The notes beneath the pieces were generated by a model, which made no database searches, was not told the origin of the DNA, and worked only from the letters and a program-made list of their open reading frames with translations. This document shows, in pieces, positions 1 to 6,356 of a stretch of DNA of 39,812 nucleotides. The translations under genes and the position numbers were made by a program. How positions within the stretch are numbered: the stretch's first letter is position 1; each line of letters starts with the position of its first letter. The stretch is from 2-01-FULL-51-21 sp964348955. GTDB taxonomy: Bacteria > Patescibacteriota > Minisyncoccia > Phycocordibacterales > 2-01-FULL-51-21. The stretch spans positions 1 to 39,812 of the forward strand of contig CAYGEN010000003.1 of assembly GCA_964348955.1 (NCBI GenBank). The letters run 5' to 3'.

Positions 1-130
1 AATACATTCTTTGGATTCTAGAAAGTGCTGGGTTCCCTCGGTGTTACCGTGTCCGCCAGTTGGCAGAGTTAGGGTTCACCGATATCCCGAAATTTTTCAA
101 TCTATCTTACGACGGAAAGCTGCCTAATCG
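1..130 (-). ncRNA. Group I intron (partial) in a tRNA anticodon loop
   Basis: Read on the minus strand, the exon end CTGT and the next base C pair with GGCAG (120-124), forming a P1 helix with the U.G wobble at the splice site that is typical of group I introns. Further in, an A/U-rich J3/4 leads to P4 (CGGTG at 77-81 pairing with CACCG at 39-43). P5 carries a 6-bp hairpin at 52-67, and a GGTAACACCGAGG block resembles the GGCAACGCCGAGC of the Azoarcus tRNA-Ile intron. P7, P3/P8, P9 and the 3' exon lie beyond the left edge. Subgroup IC3 is likely by resemblance. No homing endonuclease frame is visible in this part. Confidence 0.78.
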
Positions 131-164
131 ACAGGGAGCTGCTCTACCATTGAGCTACACCGGA
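131..164 (-). tRNA. tRNA 5' exon, probably tRNA-Asn(GUU), intron-interrupted
   Basis: The minus strand reads acceptor TCCGGTG (164-158), TA, D-stem GCTC/GAGC around an AATGGTA loop, then anticodon 5' stem GCTCC (139-135) and loop CTGT. Positions 34-35 are therefore G and U, and the intron follows the second anticodon base. A 5' U, a class I D-loop and a CTGU loop start fit tRNA-Asn best, as E. coli tRNA-Asn also begins UCC and has CUGUUAA in its loop. His, Asp and Tyr also have GU anticodons, so the identity is inferred. The 3' half is outside the window. Confidence 0.72.
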
Positions 165-196
165 ATGAAAATAACCACTATTGAGTGGTTCTAGAA

Positions 197-224
197 ATTA
201 TACACATTCTCACCCCCAAAACAA
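197..224 (-). promoter_or_regulatory. Promoter of the intron-containing tRNA
   Basis: On the minus strand a -35 TTGTTT (219-224) and a perfect -10 TATAAT (197-202) are separated by 16 bp. The predicted start is near 190, about 26 nt before the tRNA 5' end. The short leader contains the dyad AACCACT/AGTGGTT (about 173-190). Confidence 0.6.
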
Positions 225-365
225 TTATAACACCAGGCGTTATAATGGCAGGGTGATATTGCCATACTGAAGTTGAAGCCGGAATAATCACTATATACTA
301 TATAAAGGAACAATGCCTTCCCGCCGACAGGCATCTCGTTTTAGCTCCATGCTATAGTGTTTCAA

Positions 366-587
366 ATGTATGTGAAAGTGTTGGCGGCGGCGGGTGCAAA
401 AAAAGAATCCGTAGAGAAGCTTTCGGAGACCAGCTTTGAGATTGCGGTAAGAGAACCAGCCGAGCGCAACCTTGCCAATCGCCGCATTGCTGTACTTATT
501 GCACAGTACTTCAATGTCCCGGTCGGTAGCGTGCGCATCATAAATGGGCATCATTCGCAAAACAAGATGTTTTCAATTGAAAAGTAG
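366..587 (+). CDS. DUF167 / YggU-family protein
   Basis: This 73-residue protein matches the small DUF167 (YggU, UPF0235) fold. It opens with a beta-strand (MYVKVLAAAGAKKESVEKL), has the family's ExPAExxxAN-like stretch (REPAERNLANRR) and ends with a VPVGSVRIINGHHSQNKMF segment like the usual V...V.ii.G..s..K signature. The biochemical function of the family is unknown. The ATG at 366 is preferred over the in-frame GTG at 357, because a -10 box TATAGT (353-358) lies only 7 nt before it and there is no SD. The mRNA is therefore probably leaderless or nearly so. The stop is 13 nt before the hpf start. Confidence 0.72.
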   Translation: MYVKVLAAAGAKKESVEKLSETSFEIAVREPAERNLANRRIAVLIAQYFNVPVGSVRIINGHHSQNKMFSIEK

Positions 588-588
588 G

Positions 589-594
589 TATACT
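589..594 (+). promoter_or_regulatory. -10 box of leaderless hpf
   Basis: TATACT ends exactly 6 nt before the hpf ATG, so transcription should start on the A of the start codon. It overlaps the 3' end of the upstream DUF167 gene. No good -35 is visible. Confidence 0.5.
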
Positions 595-600
595 TGGGTT

Positions 601-1047
601 ATGGAAATAAAAATAAAACAGACAAACGCCACACTCACGCCGGATGTTGCAGAATACCTGGATAAAAAACTGGCATTGCTTGAAAAGTTTATAGACCCTG
701 CCGACTCCACCGCGTTATGCGAGGTGGAGGTGGGAAGAAGCACCGAGCATCACCAATCTGGGGATATTTTTTTCTGTGAGATAAATGTCATACGCGGCGG
801 TAAACAATTTCGCGCGCGTGTGAACGAGGCAACGCTCATGGCGGCGATTGACGGCACAAAGGACGCACTCGCGCTTGAGTTGGGACGAAGCAACGAAAAG
901 GAGCGTACGCTCTCGCGCCATGCCGGTGCGGCCGTCAAAGCGATGCAAAAGGGTCTTGAGTATGCTTCAGACCTGCCGCGGCGCAGTGTCAAACTTGCTA
1001 CCTGGGGCAAAAAAGAATTCCGCGGTTACTGGCCTTTCAAGAAATAA
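601..1047 (+). CDS. hpf: Ribosome hibernation promoting factor (HPF/RaiA family)
   Basis: This is a 148-residue S30AE-domain protein. The N-terminal ~105 residues have the beta-alpha-beta-beta-beta-alpha pattern: IKIKQTNATLTPDVAEYLDKKL, then CEVEVGR, GDIFFCEINV, FRARVNEATLMAAIDGTKDALALEL. Family members bind the 30S decoding region and inactivate or dimerise ribosomes in poorly growing cells. The C-terminal ~40 residues are basic and end GYWPFKK. They are shorter than the dimerisation domain of long HPFs, so this is a short-type or lineage-specific form. The open frame extends upstream to 544 inside the DUF167 gene, but ATG 601 matches the domain start and the -10 spacing. Confidence 0.88.
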   Translation: MEIKIKQTNATLTPDVAEYLDKKLALLEKFIDPADSTALCEVEVGRSTEHHQSGDIFFCEINVIRGGKQFRARVNEATLMAAIDGTKDALALELGRSNEKERTLSRHAGAAVKAMQKGLEYASDLPRRSVKLATWGKKEFRGYWPFKK

Positions 1048-1090
1048 CCGCAGCCTACATGCGATTCTCTTCACAATCTTTTTACAAAAG

Positions 1091-1138
1091 TTCAATCTCT
1101 ATGCTGGAATTCTTGAGAATTCCAGCATAGAGATTGAA
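1091..1138. repeat. 48-bp near-perfect palindrome
   Basis: Two 23-bp arms (TTCAATCTCTATGCTGGAAT... and its reverse complement) meet at a 2-nt centre. It lies between the convergent hpf and fmt genes, has no U-run directly after it, and could form a hairpin or cruciform. A degenerate relative with the same centre (TTCTTGAGAA) and right arm (CCAGCATAGA) lies at 35308-35345. Confidence 0.85.
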
Positions 1139-1192
1139 CGTAATTATTACAATTTTTTAATTTTTGATTTTTGCACGGAATTCCCCCAAGGA

Positions 1193-1229
1193 TTCCCCCA
1201 AAGATTTCCTAACGTTATGCTTTGGGGGT
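1193..1229. other. Hairpin with CCCCCAAAG arms
   Basis: CCCCCAAAG and CTTTGGGGG form a 9-bp stem with a loop of about 16 nt in the hpf-fmt intergenic region. Its role is unknown; it could add to transcript ends from either side. Confidence 0.5.
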
Positions 1230-1266
1230 AGTTTATGAGCCCCAGAAAATTTATGGCACGTGCAGA

Positions 1267-1300
1267 ATACTTCCCGGCAGAGCTGGGAGGTATTTCATTT
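1267..1300 (+). terminator. Terminator after hpf
   Basis: ATACTTCCC (1267-1275) pairs with GGGAGGTAT (1285-1293), followed by TTCATTT. It overlaps the last codons of the convergent fmt gene, an economical arrangement for opposed genes. The U-run is imperfect. Confidence 0.5.
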
Positions 1301-2179
1301 AGTTCCTCGTGAAGTCGTGAAGTCGGCGTAGCTCATTTCGCGCTTGCCTTCGGGAATGACCTTGAGGATTTCTAACTTTCCGCTTGCAAATTGTGCATCG
1401 GTTATTTTAACGCGAATTTCTCTGTGGTCGCGCTTTGCGAAAAAATATGCGCCGGGCCATCCTTCGTAGGCGCGGATTTTCAAGAAGTTTTGATACGGGT
1501 CGGCGGATAGGTCAAGTAGGGCGTCTTCTTTTTTAATTTTTTTGCAGTAGGTTGCTTCCGAATCGTTTTGCGGCTCGGGAGTAATCTTGCCAGCGACCCA
1601 TTCGGGAATGACTTCCGCGAGAAGTTGACCACCCTGCCTTGCGAGCAACTCTTCAAGCACCGGCGCTTGTGGCGGCCAGTCTTTTTTTTCAATTTCAATG
1701 CTCGCCTGCGCAACGACCGCACCATGGTCCATCTGCTCGTCTAGAAGCATGATAGAGACGCCCGTTGCTCTATCGTCTGAAATGATTGCCGAGCGCACTG
1801 GCGAGGCGCCGCGCAACTTCGGCAGAAGTGATGGGTGGACATTCAGTGTCCCGTATTTCGGAATAGCCAAAAGCTCTTTGGGAAGAATCTTTCCATACGC
1901 CGCGACGATGAACAAGCTGTAGTTTTCTGCTCGTAAGGTATTGAGAAGCGCATCGTCCAGTGTTTCCGGCTGTATGACTGGAATGCGACGCGCTTGTGCC
2001 CACACTTTCACCGGCGGGGAAGTAATCTGCATACCGCGCCCGCTCGGTCGGTCGGGTAGGGTTACGACGAGCGCAGGCAGTCCTCTCCAAAGCGGAGCCG
2101 CCTCAGCAAGCTCGTCAAGCACTGCCGTGGCAAAGCGCGGCGTGCCGAAGAAAACAAACGGAATAGAATTATGAATCAT
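1295..2179 (-). CDS. fmt: Methionyl-tRNA formyltransferase
   Basis: This 294-residue enzyme transfers a formyl group from 10-formyl-tetrahydrofolate to the amino group of Met-tRNA(fMet). The N-terminal GART domain has the FFGTPRFA start, the substrate loop LPDRPSGRGM (~41-50), and the catalytic Asn113-Val-His115 followed by PSLLPKLRG, with Asp151 in MDHG. The C-terminal tRNA-binding domain includes TYCKKIKKEDALLDL and RAYEGWPGAYF. It is slightly shorter than the usual ~310 residues. It starts 10 nt after def, so the two N-terminal formyl-Met genes probably form one transcript. No SD is visible. Confidence 0.95.
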   Translation of the reverse strand: MIHNSIPFVFFGTPRFATAVLDELAEAAPLWRGLPALVVTLPDRPSGRGMQITSPPVKVWAQARRIPVIQPETLDDALLNTLRAENYSLFIVAAYGKILPKELLAIPKYGTLNVHPSLLPKLRGASPVRSAIISDDRATGVSIMLLDEQMDHGAVVAQASIEIEKKDWPPQAPVLEELLARQGGQLLAEVIPEWVAGKITPEPQNDSEATYCKKIKKEDALLDLSADPYQNFLKIRAYEGWPGAYFFAKRDHREIRVKITDAQFASGKLEILKVIPEGKREMSYADFTTSRGTK

Positions 2180-2189
2180 AAATTACGAA

Positions 2190-2720
2190 TTATGCCAGCG
2201 GTTCCTTACTATTCGCACTTCGTTTTTGCGGCGGCAGTTCGCGCAGGTTATGTGCTTTATCGATAAAGAGTATCCCGTCCAGATGGTCGGTCTCGTGTTG
2301 AAAAATCTGTGCCAAAAGTCCCGAAGCGCCTCTTGTAAATAGGTTGCCTGCAGCATCGTACGCGCGGACGGTTGCCTTGGTTGCGCGCAGAACATCGCCA
2401 TAGAGCCATCGGACGGAGAGGCAGCCCTCTTCCATCAGCCCTTTTTTTCTGGAAAGTTTTATGAGTACCGGGTTGATGCACACAATCTCGTTTTCCGGCA
2501 TTCCATTTTTGAGCGGCAGAATTTTATTGGAGACGAGAAAAATCCGCAGAGATTCGCCGATTTGCGGGGCGGCAATGGCGACGCCGTCCTCCTGCGAGGC
2601 GAGCACTTCGCGCATCTGCTTTAAAATATTCTGAATGTTTTTGCTCCCGATTTCCTTGAGCGACACAGGGTCCGCTTTTTGTCGCAAAACCGGATTGTTT
2701 TTTTCTACAATGGCGACCAT
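2190..2720 (-). CDS. def: Peptide deformylase
   Basis: This 176-residue metal hydrolase removes the formyl group from nascent proteins. All three motifs are present: GVAIAAPQ (46-53), EEGCLSV with metal-ligand Cys100, and HETDH (142-146) with the two His ligands and catalytic Glu. The frame runs 19 codons further upstream, but ATG 2720 fits the family start (MVAIVEKNNPVLRQKA). A perfect -10 TATAAT (2727-2732) ends exactly 6 nt before it, predicting a leaderless mRNA. A terminator at 2751-2776 separates it from upstream transcription. Confidence 0.95.
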   Translation of the reverse strand: MVAIVEKNNPVLRQKADPVSLKEIGSKNIQNILKQMREVLASQEDGVAIAAPQIGESLRIFLVSNKILPLKNGMPENEIVCINPVLIKLSRKKGLMEEGCLSVRWLYGDVLRATKATVRAYDAAGNLFTRGASGLLAQIFQHETDHLDGILFIDKAHNLRELPPQKRSANSKEPLA

Positions 2721-2726
2721 AGCGTA

Positions 2727-2732
2727 ATTATA
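2727..2732 (-). promoter_or_regulatory. -10 box of leaderless def-fmt operon
   Basis: A minus-strand TATAAT with 6 nt to the def ATG. No clear -35 is present, as the AT-rich tail of the terminator occupies that place. Confidence 0.55.
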
Positions 2733-2750
2733 AAAGTGAATGACTGATTT

Positions 2751-2776
2751 AAAAATGCTCCACCTACGGCGGAGCA
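2751..2776 (-). terminator. Terminator upstream of def
   Basis: On the minus strand TGCTCC (2776-2771) pairs with GGAGCA (2761-2756) around a 9-nt loop, followed by TTTTT (2755-2751). It would stop transcripts coming from the priA side. Confidence 0.7.
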
Positions 2777-2887
2777 TTGAAATTGAATGGTCAACGATAT
2801 TGAGGGGAAAGCCGGTCTCGCTTCGACCCTATATTGGATGAAAGCGAGACCAGCCGTCCGGCTGGTAGAAGGGGGGGGATCTTCTAC
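2777..2887. other. Cluster of three hairpins
   Basis: Consecutive inverted repeats: GGTCTCGCTT...AAGCGAGACC (long loop), CCAGCCG/CGGCTGG, and GTAGAAG/CTTCTAC flanking a run of nine G. No known RNA family was recognised. They may form the 3' end of the small transcript at 2884-3042. Confidence 0.45.
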
Positions 2888-3042
2888 TTCTGCCAGTTTG
2901 GATTCAGGTGGCGAATCTCCTCACACAGGATGTTCGCCATGCAACATGCAACGGAAACAATGATCAGAACCACCAACTCCTCTGTTGTTGTTCCATGAAA
3001 AATCCTAGCAAACACCAGAAAAATGTCAACCGTCTTGTCCAC
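2884..3042 (-). CDS. Possible small membrane protein
   Basis: A GTG-initiated frame of 52 codons: a mixed N-terminal part, a hydrophobic stretch VVLIIVSVACCMANIL (~24-39) and a polar tail EEIRHLNPNWQK. Its composition is protein-like, but no family is recognised. A good promoter (TTGACA 3024-3029, 16 bp, TAGGAT 3002-3007) lies inside the frame, and an AGAGGAG sequence precedes an in-frame GTG at codon 24. The real product may therefore be only the C-terminal ~29 residues. The same promoter would also start an out-of-frame 10-codon leaderless peptide, MEQQQRSWWF. Overlapping frames make this tentative. Confidence 0.35.
   Translation of the reverse strand: MDKTVDIFLVFARIFHGTTTEELVVLIIVSVACCMANILCEEIRHLNPNWQK
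3002..3029 (-). promoter_or_regulatory. Promoter in the priA-def gap
   Basis: On the minus strand TTGACA (3024-3029), a 16-bp spacer and TAGGAT (3002-3007). Five of six -10 positions match consensus. It would express the small frame at 2884 and/or the 10-codon peptide at 2996. Confidence 0.55.
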
Positions 3043-3069
3043 ACCCTTCTAAAAGCGGTTCCCAGTCAG

Positions 3070-4971
3070 CTATTGCAACATATTTTCTGGGTTCACGCTG
3101 ACTGAAAACTGCGGCGGCAGTGAAGCGAGTAGCGTTGAAAGTGCCATATCTGGCCACGCACCCTGCGGGATGCGCATCAGAGCGCAGGCGCTCGCCTTAT
3201 GTCGCAGAGCACCGCGAAACTCGAAAAGCTCAAACTCGTGGGGGAAGAGTCGGGACCGGAGTCGCTCAAATTCCGCAAGCGCCTGCAGGCGGGGACTATG
3301 ACAGAGAATCTTTATGATGACAAAAAAAGGCGGATAATGAAATTGCGCGCGCAGTTTGAGCTCCGCCGAATAAAAATCGGCAATACTGCCGCTCATGGTC
3401 GCGCGAATAATGTAGTCATCTGGGCGGCGCGTCTGCACAAGGCACGTGCCTTTCGTGAGGAGTCGGAGCGTCATAAGGAGCGAAAAAACTTTCTCCGCCA
3501 CGCGCCACTGTGGCACCGAGAGCAAGGAATCAAGCGAGACGACCGCGCTCACTTCTACCGGCAGGTGCAGGTAGTGGAGCGCGAGCTCGGTGCCGAGGAG
3601 GACCCCACCCTTTTCCATGTAGAATTTTTTAATCACTCCGTTTGCTTGCGCGTGCGTTTTTATGGTGTCGCGGTCAAGGCGTAAAAGTGGGATGTCCGGG
3701 TAGAGATGCTTAAGCTCTTCCACCACACGGTCAATGCCGATGCCGAGCGATATGAGTTTCCAGCTTCGACAGACGCTACAGCGTTCCTTGGCGCTACGGA
3801 TGGTCTTACAGCGGTGGCAGATAAACACATTCTCTCCCGTGGGGCTTCCGGGCGGCGCTTTGTGGAGCGAGGCTGGCGCACTGCATTTTTGGCATTGCAC
3901 CGTCGCTTTACAATCCTGGCATACCGAGATGGGCGCGATGCCGCGGCGACTGCAAAAGAGCAACACTTTTTGTTTTTCTTTGAGTGCGCGCGTTATGAGC
4001 GCATTCAGTTCTGCGCCGACGATTTCAAATTTTTCTTTCGCATCGCGCTTGCCGCGCATATCCGCGATGCTCGCCGTACTCACAAACATCGGCCGCGATT
4101 TGAGCGGGGAGAGTTCATCCAAGTTGCCGCTTCGGTACCGGTGGAGCGTTTCCACCGAGAGTGGCAAGTCGGCAAGTATGAATCTTGCATGAAGCGACGA
4201 AGAGAGCTCTTCCGCCGCAATTCGCACATCAAGATACGGTCGCTCTTGGCTTCGGTAGACGGGCGAATTTTCTCGCTCCACGATGATGGTGCCGATATCC
4301 GTGCGCGGCAGGGAGAGGAAGAGTCCTGTTGCAATAATGAGCACGGGATGGGCTGTTTTAACCGCAAGGTCAAAGCGCGCAAACAATTCCACTTTAGAAA
4401 GTGAGCTGTGGAGGAGAATCGTATAGGGTTCAATGCCGCGGCAAAGCGAATCAGCGAGCCACTCGCCGTCGGTAATGGTGGGGACGGTGAGGAAAACTGA
4501 CTTGTTGCGTGCAAATTCGCCGCGAATGAGACTGCGATAGGTGACGAGCCGTTCGTCATACGTCGCCTGAAACACAAGCTTTTGATTTTTTGTTTGGGGT
4601 GGGGATGCTTTTTCCATCCGCACGCCAACACTTTCGGTACGCGCTAAAATTGCGTTTGAGGTGAGTCCATAGAGCACCGCGCCCAAGTTGGTGGCGTGGT
4701 AGAGGGCGGTGTGCCGCGCCGCCTCAATAAACGCGGGCAGAAGAAGCTGGACGGGCTTTTGCCGCGGCAGTTTGCGAATTTGGAAATCGGAGCGTTTAAC
4801 GGATATTTTCTTATCGCTGATTTCTTCCGTGGCGACCACAAGCGCGCGGACCACTTTGGCGCGAATCGGCACGATAACGGTGGAGCCAACCGTAGCATCA
4901 AGCGCGGAAAAATAGGCAAGCTCGTCGCGGCTACCGCCGCGGATGATTGGGTTGACATAGATAAGGCGCAT
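3070..4971 (-). CDS. priA: PriA-like primosomal protein with degenerate helicase motifs
   Basis: This 633-residue protein has PriA architecture: an N-terminal 3'-DNA-binding domain (YVNPI.RGGSRDELAYFSA), two helicase lobes split by a zinc module, and a C-terminal domain. All eight zinc cysteines are present (Cys351, 354, 360, 363, 385, 388, 398, 401). The catalytic motifs are not. The Walker A region (family GVTGSGKTEVY) reads ATYDERLVTY (~136-145), the DEEH box reads VEREN (~231-235), and the QVAGRAGR arginine-finger motif is replaced around residues 497-508. It should still bind DNA and partners but probably cannot hydrolyse ATP; replication restart as its role is by family only. ATG 4971 with AGGGG just upstream fits the family start; a 27-codon upstream extension is rejected. 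Confidence 0.85.
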   Translation of the reverse strand: MRLIYVNPIIRGGSRDELAYFSALDATVGSTVIVPIRAKVVRALVVATEEISDKKISVKRSDFQIRKLPRQKPVQLLLPAFIEAARHTALYHATNLGAVLYGLTSNAILARTESVGVRMEKASPPQTKNQKLVFQATYDERLVTYRSLIRGEFARNKSVFLTVPTITDGEWLADSLCRGIEPYTILLHSSLSKVELFARFDLAVKTAHPVLIIATGLFLSLPRTDIGTIIVERENSPVYRSQERPYLDVRIAAEELSSSLHARFILADLPLSVETLHRYRSGNLDELSPLKSRPMFVSTASIADMRGKRDAKEKFEIVGAELNALITRALKEKQKVLLFCSRRGIAPISVCQDCKATVQCQKCSAPASLHKAPPGSPTGENVFICHRCKTIRSAKERCSVCRSWKLISLGIGIDRVVEELKHLYPDIPLLRLDRDTIKTHAQANGVIKKFYMEKGGVLLGTELALHYLHLPVEVSAVVSLDSLLSVPQWRVAEKVFSLLMTLRLLTKGTCLVQTRRPDDYIIRATMSGSIADFYSAELKLRAQFHYPPFFVIIKILCHSPRLQALAEFERLRSRLFPHEFELFEFRGALRHKASACALMRIPQGAWPDMALSTLLASLPPQFSVSVNPENMLQ

Positions 4972-5060
4972 AATGCCCCTAGCATACCTCGTAGCATTAC
5001 CGCGTGCGACCTTCAGTCTCCACCTCCTCTCGCGCACTAACCGCCTGCCCATTGTTGCTC

Positions 5061-5089
5061 TTGACAGGACGCTATCATTATACTAGGAT
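5061..5089 (+). promoter_or_regulatory. Promoter of the TPM-domain gene
   Basis: TTGACA (5061-5066), a 17-bp spacer and TAGGAT (5084-5089), giving a leader of about 60 nt before the GTG at 5158. Confidence 0.65.
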
Positions 5090-5157
5090 AACGACAGAAC
5101 TTATTGAGCCATTGTGGCTCGAAGACTGAACATTGACAGCCCAAAAGGAGAGAGCGC

Positions 5158-5856
5158 GTGGGAACCTTCAGAAATTTGGCTTTGGCAACAGTGTTGTCGG
5201 TCGTTGCGATTGCAACGACAGCTTACGCACGGCAGTTCCCGGAAGAGAATGGTTATGTGAACGACCTTGCTCAATTACTCACTCGTGAGCAAGGTGAGTC
5301 GCTGAACGATGAGCTGGTCGCATTCGAGAAGAAGACCGGATTCGAGGTCGTCGTTTCCACGGTGCCTGTGCTTGGCGTGCGGAGCATCGGGTACTACGCA
5401 CAAGATATTGCGGAAGACTGGGGAATTGATGAGCGAGGCAAGAATAACGGCGTCGTTTTCCTCATTGCTCCAAGAGAACGCCAGACGATAATTAAAGCTG
5501 CATCGGGCGCTCACTTAGTTCTGGAGAGAAGGTATGCCAGTCAAATTCAACAAATTCAAGAAGATATAATTTCTCGTTTTGAGGCTGGCAATATAGCAGA
5601 AGGAATCGTCAATGGAACGCATGAAATCATGCGAGTTATCGGCGATGCAAATTCTGCGCGTGCGACCGCAGAAAGAAGAGAGAAAGAAGAACTACCGCTC
5701 GCTGCTGTAGTGCTGTTGTATATCATGGGAATAATGTTTCTTATTTTTCTCTTCATAATCTTTTGCGGGATTTTCTTACCCCTGTTGTTTCTCTTGGTGC
5801 CTCCACTTCGGCGTTCGGAAAAGGCGTGTAAGTTCTTCGAATTCCTAGTGCCCTAA
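5158..5856 (+). CDS. Secreted/membrane TPM-domain protein (YgcG-like)
   Basis: This 232-residue protein starts with a signal peptide (hydrophobic LALATVLSVVAIATTAYA, residues ~7-24). A TPM domain follows: NGYVNDLAQLLTREQGESL, then TGFEVVVSTVPVLG, AEDWGIDERGKNNGVVFLIAP and a C-terminal helix. A strong transmembrane segment (~181-215) precedes a short basic tail. TPM domains occur in YgcG and in photosystem II repair proteins and have been linked to phosphatase or chaperone roles; the function here is unknown. The GTG start has a good SD (AAAGGAG), unlike most genes in the window. It is a single-gene unit with its own promoter and terminator. Confidence 0.8.
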   Translation: MGTFRNLALATVLSVVAIATTAYARQFPEENGYVNDLAQLLTREQGESLNDELVAFEKKTGFEVVVSTVPVLGVRSIGYYAQDIAEDWGIDERGKNNGVVFLIAPRERQTIIKAASGAHLVLERRYASQIQQIQEDIISRFEAGNIAEGIVNGTHEIMRVIGDANSARATAERREKEELPLAAVVLLYIMGIMFLIFLFIIFCGIFLPLLFLLVPPLRRSEKACKFFEFLVP

Positions 5857-5946
5857 CCTAGGATAATGAAGCGGGAATCGCTTCCGCTGAAAAGGCGAGG
5901 AAGGGTGACGGTTCTTCGGGAAGTTGGTAGCTCATGTTTCAAACTC

Positions 5947-5993
5947 AAGGTTCTTGGCGGTCACACGACCTCCAAGAGCCTTTTTCTTTTTTT
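5947..5993 (+). terminator. Strong terminator after the TPM gene
   Basis: AAGGTTCTTGG pairs with CCAAGAGCCTT, with an inner GGTC/GACC stem, followed by TTTTTCTTTTTTT. A textbook intrinsic terminator, about 90 nt after the stop codon. Confidence 0.85.
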
Positions 5994-6094
5994 AAATATT
6001 TTGCGTCATTTGCGTCAAGGGGAGCAATCCCCGCTGTTTTATACTATGTCCTAAAAACGGCGGGGGCTTGTGTGCACACAGAGCAGGCGAGTGA

Positions 6095-6252
6095 GAAGCG
6101 AATGCGTGGAGCTTCCGCAGTGCCTTGAGCGTTTTGTACTCAAAATGCGAAAAGTGTACAGATTCTGTAAGGGGAGAAACGAATTCGTGGAGCTTCCGCA
6201 GTGCCTTGAGCGTTTTGTACTCAAAATGCGAAAAGTGTACAGATTCTGTAAG
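6095..6252. repeat. Tandem 81-bp repeat, two copies
   Basis: A 67-bp block (6105-6171) recurs identically at 6186-6252, 81 bp apart, with weaker similarity in the 10 bp before each copy. The period is a multiple of three, so it gives repeated peptides in several frames (+ VELPQCLERFVLKMRKVYRF; - SVHFSHFEYKTLKALRKLH). None has a promoter, SD or known domain. The identical copies point to recent duplication. The whole 5857-6356 gap holds only the terminator and this repeat. Confidence 0.9.
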
Positions 6253-6311
6253 AAGCGCGACTTTCATCCGCAGGCGAAAAGTTAGAGATTTAGAGATGTT
6301 GTCTCCTATTC

Positions 6312-6341
6312 TATTCAAGTGTTTTGCAAAAGACTAGAATA
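6312..6341. promoter_or_regulatory. 30-bp palindromic operator at the arsR promoter
   Basis: TATTCAAGTGTTTTG | CAAAAGACTAGAATA is a dyad with two mismatched pairs, centred at 6326/6327. It covers the -35 region just upstream of the -10 (6345-6350). An almost identical palindrome covers the 3' end of the same gene. It probably binds the encoded regulator. Confidence 0.6.
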
Positions 6342-6344
6342 AGG

Positions 6345-6350
6345 TAGAAT
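6345..6350 (+). promoter_or_regulatory. -10 box of leaderless arsR-type gene
   Basis: TAGAAT ends 6 nt before ATG 6357. A TTTGCA inside the palindrome lies 16 bp upstream and can serve as -35. Confidence 0.55.
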
Positions 6351-6356
6351 AGCGAC

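Noticed and set aside
2908..3105. 65-codon plus frame in the priA-def gap
   Set aside because: Low-complexity, Cys/His-rich composition typical of antisense reading, no start signals, and it runs into the 3' end of priA.
3706..4404. Long plus-strand frames opposite priA
   Set aside because: Antisense shadow. The minus frame has full PriA architecture and zinc cysteines.
6095..6252. CRISPR-like array
   Set aside because: Only two units of 67 bp with a 14-bp interval that is itself partly repeated, no cas genes nearby; a simple tandem duplication.
6070..6285. Plus frame across the tandem repeat, and the longer minus frame 5992-6318
   Set aside because: Both are open mainly because the 81-bp unit is a multiple of three. 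No promoter, SD or domain; treated as a repeat.
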